From NCBI GenBank assembly GCA_012512335.1, contig JAAZEK010000193.1:1-17709 (forward strand): a stretch of 17,709 nucleotides of DNA, in the 5' to 3' direction. Made by a program: the position numbers and the translations under genes. Of this stretch, positions 13,425 to 17,709 are shown piece after piece. Each line of letters begins with the position of its first letter. Position 1 is the first letter of the stretch. The notes beneath the pieces were generated by a model. That model did no database searches and was not told the origin of the DNA. It saw only the letters and a program-made list of their open reading frames with translations. The DNA is from Clostridiales bacterium. Lineage in GTDB: Bacteria > Bacillota > Clostridia > Caldicoprobacterales > DTU083.

Positions 13425-13796
13425 ATGTCATGGGAGTTGAAGTCTGACCGACCTATCTACGCACAGCTAATTGAGCAGTTGGAGCTCCAAATATGTTCTG
13501 GTGTCTATCCACCCGGCTCAAGAATGCCATCTGTTCGCGACCTTGCCCAAGAGGCCTCAGTTAACCCTAACACCATGCAAAGGGCATTAGCTAAGCTTGA
13601 AGAAGACGGTCTACTATACACCAATCGGACCAGTGGCAGGTTTGTCACAGAGGATATAAATAGAATACGTGAAACTAAGAGCAAGCTAGCTCAAGAGCAG
13701 ATAGAAGAATTTCTACAGAAAATGACAGATCTAGGCTTTGAGACAGGCGAAATACTGACTATTATTAAGAAAATAACAGAGGAGTTGAAAAAATGA
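13425..13796 (+). CDS. GntR family transcriptional regulator, YtrA subfamily
   Basis: A 123-aa repressor with a winged helix-turn-helix at residues about 8-76: 'YAQLIEQLELQICSGVYPPGSRMPSVRDLAQEASVNPNTMQRALAKLEEDGLL' is the GntR DNA-binding pattern. The remaining short helical tail (about 80-123) lacks a ligand domain, which defines the YtrA subfamily. Such proteins usually control the ABC transporter genes next to them. AAGGAG lies 7 nt before the ATG at 13425; an in-frame ATG at 13407 sits upstream of that site and was rejected. The gene overlaps the ABC ATPase start by 4 nt (ATGA). The inverted repeat just upstream is its likely operator. Confidence 0.92.
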   Translation: MSWELKSDRPIYAQLIEQLELQICSGVYPPGSRMPSVRDLAQEASVNPNTMQRALAKLEEDGLLYTNRTSGRFVTEDINRIRETKSKLAQEQIEEFLQKMTDLGFETGEILTIIKKITEELKK

Positions 13797-14491
13797 GCAA
13801 TCTATTAGAGTGCAAAAACCTTACTAAAAGCTTCGGCTCTACCAAAGCGCTAAATAATGTAAGCCTTAGCATTGGCAGAGGAAGAATTGTAGGACTCTTA
13901 GGCCCCAACGCCAGTGGGAAAACTACTTTTATAAAATTATGCAACAACCTGCTTACCCCTAGCAGTGGAACTATTCGAATAGGAGGATACGAACCAGGCG
14001 TTGATACTAAAAAAATTGTATCTTATCTTCCAGAGAGAAACTATCTTAATGATTGGATGAGGGTTTCACAGCTTATCCAATTATTCCAAGACTTCTATGA
14101 GGATTTTAATAGGGATAAGGCATATGACATGCTGAATAAGCTGGGGCTTAATTCCAAGGACCGACTTAAAACTATGTCAAAGGGTACCAAGGAAAAAGTC
14201 CAGTTAATTCTGACCATGAGCCGCGAGGCACAGTTATATTTGCTAGATGAACCTATTGGTGGCGTGGATCCAGCAGCTCGTGATTATATACTAGATACTA
14301 TTATCAGGAATTATAGCGAGGATTCAACGGTTATAATATCTACCCACCTAATAGCTGATATAGAAAAGGTTCTTGATGATGTAATTTTTCTTAAGGAAGG
14401 ACAGATAGCGTTAGCTAAAACCGTTGATGAAATTCGAGAGGAATCCGGTAAATCCGTAGATTCTCTATTCAGGGAGGTATTCAAATGTTAG
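13793..14491 (+). CDS. ABC transporter ATP-binding protein
   Basis: A 232-aa ABC ATPase. Walker A 'GPNASGKTT' is at residues 37-45, the signature 'MSKGTKEKVQ' at 128-137, Walker B 'LYLLDEP' at 148-154 and the switch His185 in 'STH'. The Q-loop position reads 'YLPERNYL', as in YtrB-like proteins that pair with YtrA repressors, so the usual Gln is not apparent. ATGA overlap with the regulator and a 7-nt overlap with the permease indicate one coupled operon. In this family the transporters are exporters, often linked to cell-envelope stress or peptide antibiotics; the substrate here is unknown. Confidence 0.93.
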   Translation: MSNLLECKNLTKSFGSTKALNNVSLSIGRGRIVGLLGPNASGKTTFIKLCNNLLTPSSGTIRIGGYEPGVDTKKIVSYLPERNYLNDWMRVSQLIQLFQDFYEDFNRDKAYDMLNKLGLNSKDRLKTMSKGTKEKVQLILTMSREAQLYLLDEPIGGVDPAARDYILDTIIRNYSEDSTVIISTHLIADIEKVLDDVIFLKEGQIALAKTVDEIREESGKSVDSLFREVFKC

Positions 14492-15276
14492 GAAGACTTA
14501 TGAAATATGAAATCCAATCCACAGCGCGCTTATTCATACCACTTTATGCAGTTTTATTGGTTTTCGCGTTGCTGAACAGATTTTTAAATCCCTTTGAGGT
14601 TATGGAGACATCTGTAAGCTTCAATTTACAATCAATATTTCAAGCGCTAAGCGTTACTGTCTATTTTATTTTGATAGTAGCTATCTTCGTTATGACTTTA
14701 TTCATTGCTATCCAAAGGTTCTATAAGAATCTCTTAGGCGATGAAGGCTATCTGATGTTCACCTTACCCGTGAAGACTTGGCAGAATGTTACAAGTAAAT
14801 TACTAACAGCTATTATGTGGTATATCCTAAGTGCTATTGCTGTGATTTCCTCAATTATAGTAATGGTTGGTCCAAAAGATTTTTTTGAGTTTTTACCTAA
14901 TATAACAGAAGCTATCCGAAGAGGTTTTGGTGATGCTGGTTTTATAATTCTACCATTATTTGTACTAGTCCAACTGATACATGGCACCTTGATGATTTAT
15001 GATGCTATTGCTCTAGGGCATTTATTTGGAAAACAAAGACTACTGGCTTCCTTTGGAATGTATATAGCTCTTTACTTTATCACTCAAATCATACTAGTCA
15101 TTGTTATATTTTCATTAGGAGGCACCATCTTTGCATCCCTTATCCATTCAGCGGAACCAACAGGTACACAGTTACTGACCTTTCTTGGGATGATAGGCAT
15201 CGTAGCAGCACTTTTATCAGTTGCACACTTTGCTATAACTAATTATATCTTAAAGAATAAGTTAAACCTGGAATAA
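14485..15276 (+). CDS. ABC transporter permease, ABC-2-like
   Basis: A 263-aa membrane protein with about six hydrophobic segments: near residues 15-33, 50-75, 103-128, 145-170, 188-215 and 225-250. The loop after the second segment contains 'RFYKNLLGDEGYLMFTLPV', a pattern common in permeases of YtrA-controlled ABC systems. No extracellular domain or signal peptide is present. The ribosome site AGGGAGG lies within the ATPase gene, and the ATG at 14485 overlaps that gene by 7 nt. With the ATPase it should form a homodimeric exporter. The operon ends at a hairpin 32 bp later. Family assignment is good; substrate unknown. Confidence 0.85.
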   Translation: MLGRLMKYEIQSTARLFIPLYAVLLVFALLNRFLNPFEVMETSVSFNLQSIFQALSVTVYFILIVAIFVMTLFIAIQRFYKNLLGDEGYLMFTLPVKTWQNVTSKLLTAIMWYILSAIAVISSIIVMVGPKDFFEFLPNITEAIRRGFGDAGFIILPLFVLVQLIHGTLMIYDAIALGHLFGKQRLLASFGMYIALYFITQIILVIVIFSLGGTIFASLIHSAEPTGTQLLTFLGMIGIVAALLSVAHFAITNYILKNKLNLE

Positions 15277-15307
15277 ATTTTTTAATTGGAGTGTTTTCAT
15301 TCTAGTA

Positions 15308-15338
15308 AAGGCATAAGATTTCATAACTCTTATGCCTT
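15308..15338. terminator. convergent bidirectional terminator hairpin
   Basis: AAGGCATAAGA (15308-15318) and TCTTATGCCTT (15328-15338) form a perfect 11-bp stem with a 9-nt loop. It lies between the ends of the ABC permease (plus) and the Rpn nuclease (minus) and could end both. Neither side has a full T-tract, so strength is uncertain. Confidence 0.7.
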
Positions 15339-15364
15339 ATGAATTGGTACCTAACCTACATATA

Positions 15365-16210
15365 TTATTGAATCCTGAGTTTTTCGACATCTTCTATAGA
15401 CAATCCTGTTTTTTCCGATATTGTTCGAATATCAAGGATACCCAGCAGACTTTCGGCAATTTGAATAGCCTTCTTTCTTTCACCTTCTTCTCTTCCTTCT
15501 TCCCTCGCACCGGTAATCCTGCTTATCTCATCATGTATAGCCATTTCTCTAGCCTCATAATATCTTCTAATTTCATCATAACTTCCCAACTGCTTTAATA
15601 CCTCTTCTGCTCTTGCGATGGCAGGTTCCTCTCTTTTTGCCATTTCTAACACCTCCTCTGGTGAGTCCTCTATGAATACCATCCACCTATCCAACGGTTT
15701 ACTCATGTCCGGCTGTGCCTTCCTAAATTTCGGCAATTCAAGAAATCTAATCTCTAATACATCCGTTAACTTGCAGTTTTTATTTGAATCCTCCCATAAA
15801 TGAAATACAGTACTATATTCTTCTGTTCCAATATAGTTGAAATCTAAAATGTTGATGGTAATTGTCTTCTTAAGATCATTATATGGCTGTCCTTCCTTCA
15901 GCTGTTCCGTAAACATTTTTGACCAGTAGAATAATGTCCTTTTATCCATATTAAACTGGTTTATCAGCTGCACTTCTATATTTATATTTTCTCCCTGTTT
16001 TGTTCTGGCCCTGATATCCAAAATACCTAGCTTGTCTTCCATACTATCTCTTTTTAACTCTGTGCCGTCAAGCACCTCTATGTCCTCAAGCTTCTTCAAA
16101 CCATCCAATTCCAGTACAGCATTTAAAAAACTAATCAATAAGTCTTTGTTTTTACTTTCTCCAAATATTTTACGAAAGATAAAATCGTTTTTTACCTTTA
16201 ATCTCTTCAT
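15365..16210 (-). CDS. Rpn family recombination-promoting nuclease/putative transposase
   Basis: A 281-aa member of the PD-(D/E)XK nuclease family transposase group (Rpn/YhgA-like). The N-terminus 'KNDFIFRKIFGE', followed by 'LLISFLNAVL', is typical. The nuclease core is 'LGILDIRARTKQGENINIEVQ' with Asp65, Glu79 and Gln81 as the D-ExQ metal site. The C-terminal half has the usual charged helix ('REEGREEGERKKA') and a terminal HTH-like 'ISEKTGLSIEDVEKL'. Known Rpn proteins are DNA endonucleases that promote recombination; some act in anti-phage defence. AGGA precedes the ATG at 16210 by 10 nt; a GTG at 16219 is less likely. No inverted repeats flank it, so it looks like a lone domesticated gene, not an active element. 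Confidence 0.9.
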   Translation of the reverse strand: MKRLKVKNDFIFRKIFGESKNKDLLISFLNAVLELDGLKKLEDIEVLDGTELKRDSMEDKLGILDIRARTKQGENINIEVQLINQFNMDKRTLFYWSKMFTEQLKEGQPYNDLKKTITINILDFNYIGTEEYSTVFHLWEDSNKNCKLTDVLEIRFLELPKFRKAQPDMSKPLDRWMVFIEDSPEEVLEMAKREEPAIARAEEVLKQLGSYDEIRRYYEAREMAIHDEISRITGAREEGREEGERKKAIQIAESLLGILDIRTISEKTGLSIEDVEKLRIQ

Positions 16211-16559
16211 TTGAATCACTTCCTAACTCTATTTTAACACAAATCCCATAATACGACAATCAATGTTTTCGATACTGTGACAATATGAATGGCTTTACCA
16301 ATATAACTATCCACAGACCTTTATCCTTAGAAACCATAGATAATGTTTACCCAGATAGTTTTTTTATGGCAATGATTTGATTAGATGAAATTCTAAAGGG
16401 CTCAGGTGCTTCATTGCTCTTTACACTGAAGATTATTATGTCCTATCTATGCTGTTTTACTGAAGAAGATAGTATCCCTTAACTTAATTATTGAAACTTA
16501 GCAGAAGTACTGATAGTATAAATGTATAAGATAATTGGTAATAGAGGGGGGGCACGCTG
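16211..16559. other. gene-free region upstream of the ECF sigma gene
   Basis: About 350 bp with no clear gene. The plus-strand frame starting at the ATG at 16285 reads 31 codons to a stop at 16380 and stays open for another 33 codons beyond it, but nothing is recognisable and there is no ribosome site. It may be a decayed gene or chance. The ECF promoter candidate occupies the last 70 bp. No copy of the window's intergenic repeat is present. Confidence 0.5.
16491..16519 (+). promoter_or_regulatory. putative promoter of the ECF sigma-anti-sigma pair
   Basis: TTGAAA (16491-16496) and TAGTAT (16514-16519) are 17 bp apart, 40 bp before the sigma gene. The same stretch contains TGAAAC, the -35 core seen in several ECF-controlled promoters, with TAGTAT 16 bp later, so autoregulation is possible. 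The -10 region does not match the CGTC motif of characterised ECF promoters. Confidence 0.35.
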
Positions 16560-17117
16560 ATGTTTTTGATTACTCTTTCAACAGATAACGATAACGCAGA
16601 TAGTGATAAAATCGAAAGACTATATCACAAATATTACCGCCTCATGTACTATGTAGCCAACAAAATACTACAGGATAATTACCTAGCTGAGGATGCAGTT
16701 CAAACTGCCTTTCTAAAACTAATACCAAATCTTCATAAAATTGAAGATATTAACAGTCACAAAACAAAAGCTTTCGTGGTTATAGTAGTTGAGAATGTTG
16801 CTAAGCGAATGTATACGAAAAGGAGAAAGATTAATACTATGGCGCTTGAAGAATTGGAATATCAGATTTCAGATAATAGTAATGAGCTAGAAGCATTGAT
16901 TTCTGATTTGGATTTGGAAAGTATAGTGGAACATATGAAGAAGCTTCATAAAAACGATAGTGAAATCCTTCTTCTTCGATATGTTCATGAGATGACAAGT
17001 AAAGAAATTGCTCAATTGCTTGACGTAAAGGATGCCGTTGTTCGAAAACGTTTGGAACGGGCTCGTAATAGGTTAGCAGTTCTCTTGGAAGGTAGTGGTT
17101 ATTGTGAAGAAAAATGA
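16560..17117 (+). CDS. RNA polymerase sigma factor, ECF (sigma-70 family)
   Basis: A 185-aa sigma factor with only regions 2 and 4. Region 2 is 'LYHKYYRLMYYVANKILQDNYLAEDAVQTAFLKLI' in outline (residues about 21-55), with the conserved 'AEDAVQ' helix. Region 4 is an HTH with 'LLRYVHEMTSKEIAQLLDVKDAVVRKRLERARNRL' in outline (about 140-175), which recognises the -35. The ribosome site GAGGGGGG lies 8 nt before the ATG at 16560. The 3' end overlaps the start of a transmembrane DUF4367 protein by 14 nt, the standard arrangement with an anti-sigma factor. The inducing signal and target genes cannot be read from the sequence. Confidence 0.93.
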   Translation: MFLITLSTDNDNADSDKIERLYHKYYRLMYYVANKILQDNYLAEDAVQTAFLKLIPNLHKIEDINSHKTKAFVVIVVENVAKRMYTKRRKINTMALEELEYQISDNSNELEALISDLDLESIVEHMKKLHKNDSEILLLRYVHEMTSKEIAQLLDVKDAVVRKRLERARNRLAVLLEGSGYCEEK

Positions 17118-17709
17118 ATCTATTAACTCAAAATTGACAGAAGCACTGACATTATATCAAGAGGAACTACTATCTTCATTACCAGCAGATGATGAATTAG
17201 AAGATTATGTTTTTTCTGCAAAATTCGAAAAGAAGATGAAAAAGCTAATTAAGGCACAAAGAAAACCGTATTATAATATGACTAACACTATCAGTAAACG
17301 GGTTGCCATTATCATTATTACAACTCTTATTGCATTGTCTACAATGGTTATGAGCACTAAAGCCATGCGTGATCCGTTGGTTCATTTTATTGTAGAAACA
17401 TACGATAGGTTCTCCATGCTTATTTTTGATAACGATAATACAGATACTAAAATGAATAAAATCGAGGAATTCTATATCCCTCAGTATATGCCAGATGGAT
17501 ATGTTTTGGCATCACAGAATGACTATGGTACTGTAATCATATATGAATATGAGAATGAAGACGGAAATATATTGGCATATGAACAATATACTTTGGATTC
17601 AAACAATATCATGATTGATACAGAGAATACAGAAACACAATCAGTAAAAATAAATGGTTTTGCAGGGATATACTTCTATAATAAAGGTTACCATAATCTC
17701 TTGTGGGAT
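17104..17709 (+). CDS. anti-sigma factor with DUF4367 domain (partial, 3' cut by window)
   Basis: The first 202 codons of a single-pass membrane protein, still open at the window end. It has a cytoplasmic N-terminal helix (about 1-65) with 'LSSLPADDELEDY' and 'FEKKMKKLIK', a membrane segment at about 67-84 ('VAIIIITTLIALSTMVMS'), and an external portion with 'YIPQYMPDGYVLASQ', 'ILAYEQYTLDSN' and 'INGFAGIYFYNKGYHNLLWD', matching the DUF4367 pattern. GTG at 17104 overlaps the sigma gene by 14 nt and is the only start giving the full cytoplasmic helix. By position and topology it should hold the sigma factor at the membrane until a signal releases it. No zinc-binding anti-sigma motif (HxxxCxxC) is present. 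Confidence 0.85.
   Translation, partial: MKKNESINSKLTEALTLYQEELLSSLPADDELEDYVFSAKFEKKMKKLIKAQRKPYYNMTNTISKRVAIIIITTLIALSTMVMSTKAMRDPLVHFIVETYDRFSMLIFDNDNTDTKMNKIEEFYIPQYMPDGYVLASQNDYGTVIIYEYENEDGNILAYEQYTLDSNNIMIDTENTETQSVKINGFAGIYFYNKGYHNLLWD

Noticed and set aside
15365..16210. Active insertion sequence around the Rpn nuclease gene
   Set aside because: No terminal inverted repeats or target duplications are seen flanking it; the adjacent hairpin is a convergent terminator.
10699..16358. Shared 10-mer ACCCAGATAG before rubredoxin and before the ECF gene
   Set aside because: Too short, no flanking similarity and no common context; a chance match is likely.

Overview
The window looks like chromosome from an AT-rich, spore-forming, anaerobic member of the Clostridia (Firmicutes). 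Evidence for this: strong AGGAGG-type ribosome binding sites with ATG/GTG starts; sporulation-lineage genes (a BofA-family protein and a YaaL/DUF2508 protein); anaerobe redox and peroxide proteins (rubredoxin, a rubrerythrin-like ferritin fold); a KtrAB-type potassium system; and an ECF sigma factor with a DUF4367 partner. No genus can be named from the sequence alone. No phage, plasmid, CRISPR array, rRNA or tRNA gene was seen.

Layout. (1) 3-4216, minus strand: sirtuin deacylase, sialidase-like beta-propeller protein, nucleotide-pyrophosphatase-type phosphatase, MFS transporter, DUF1858 protein. The last three overlap or nearly overlap, and the sirtuin and propeller genes are 22 bp apart. 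No secretion signals are visible, which suggests import of a compound followed by intracellular processing; the substrate is unknown. (2) 4433-6421, minus: a KtrB/TrkH potassium channel subunit and its KtrA/TrkA RCK gating subunit, 15 bp apart. (3) 6569-9609, minus: a lipoate operon of lplA, a free-standing lipoyl domain, lipA and a second divergent lplA, behind a good sigma-A-type promoter with a Crp/Fnr-like dyad over its -35. (4) 9858-10623, minus: rubredoxin, terminator hairpin, then a rubrerythrin-like protein. (5) 10749-12166, minus: tryptophanyl-tRNA synthetase and a small coiled-coil protein. (6) 12581-13257, minus: yaaL and bofA, ended by a very strong intrinsic terminator. (7) 13354-15276, plus: a YtrA-like GntR repressor with a perfect inverted-repeat operator, then an ABC ATPase and a permease with overlapping starts. 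(8) 15365-16210, minus: an Rpn-family PD-(D/E)XK nuclease. (9) 16560-17709, plus: ECF sigma factor and its membrane anti-sigma partner, cut by the window end.

The most unusual feature not explained by genes is a family of short interspersed elements. Three copies (4327-4425, 9751-9815 and 12373-12488) share a core, and the two fuller copies have terminal inverted repeats ending in GTTACTGTTCAC or a variant. All three sit in intergenic gaps just downstream of minus-strand operons, so they look like a MITE-like or REP-like family. The second notable unit is the lipoate operon: its orphan lipoyl carrier travels with the synthase and two ligases rather than with a dehydrogenase or the glycine cleavage system.
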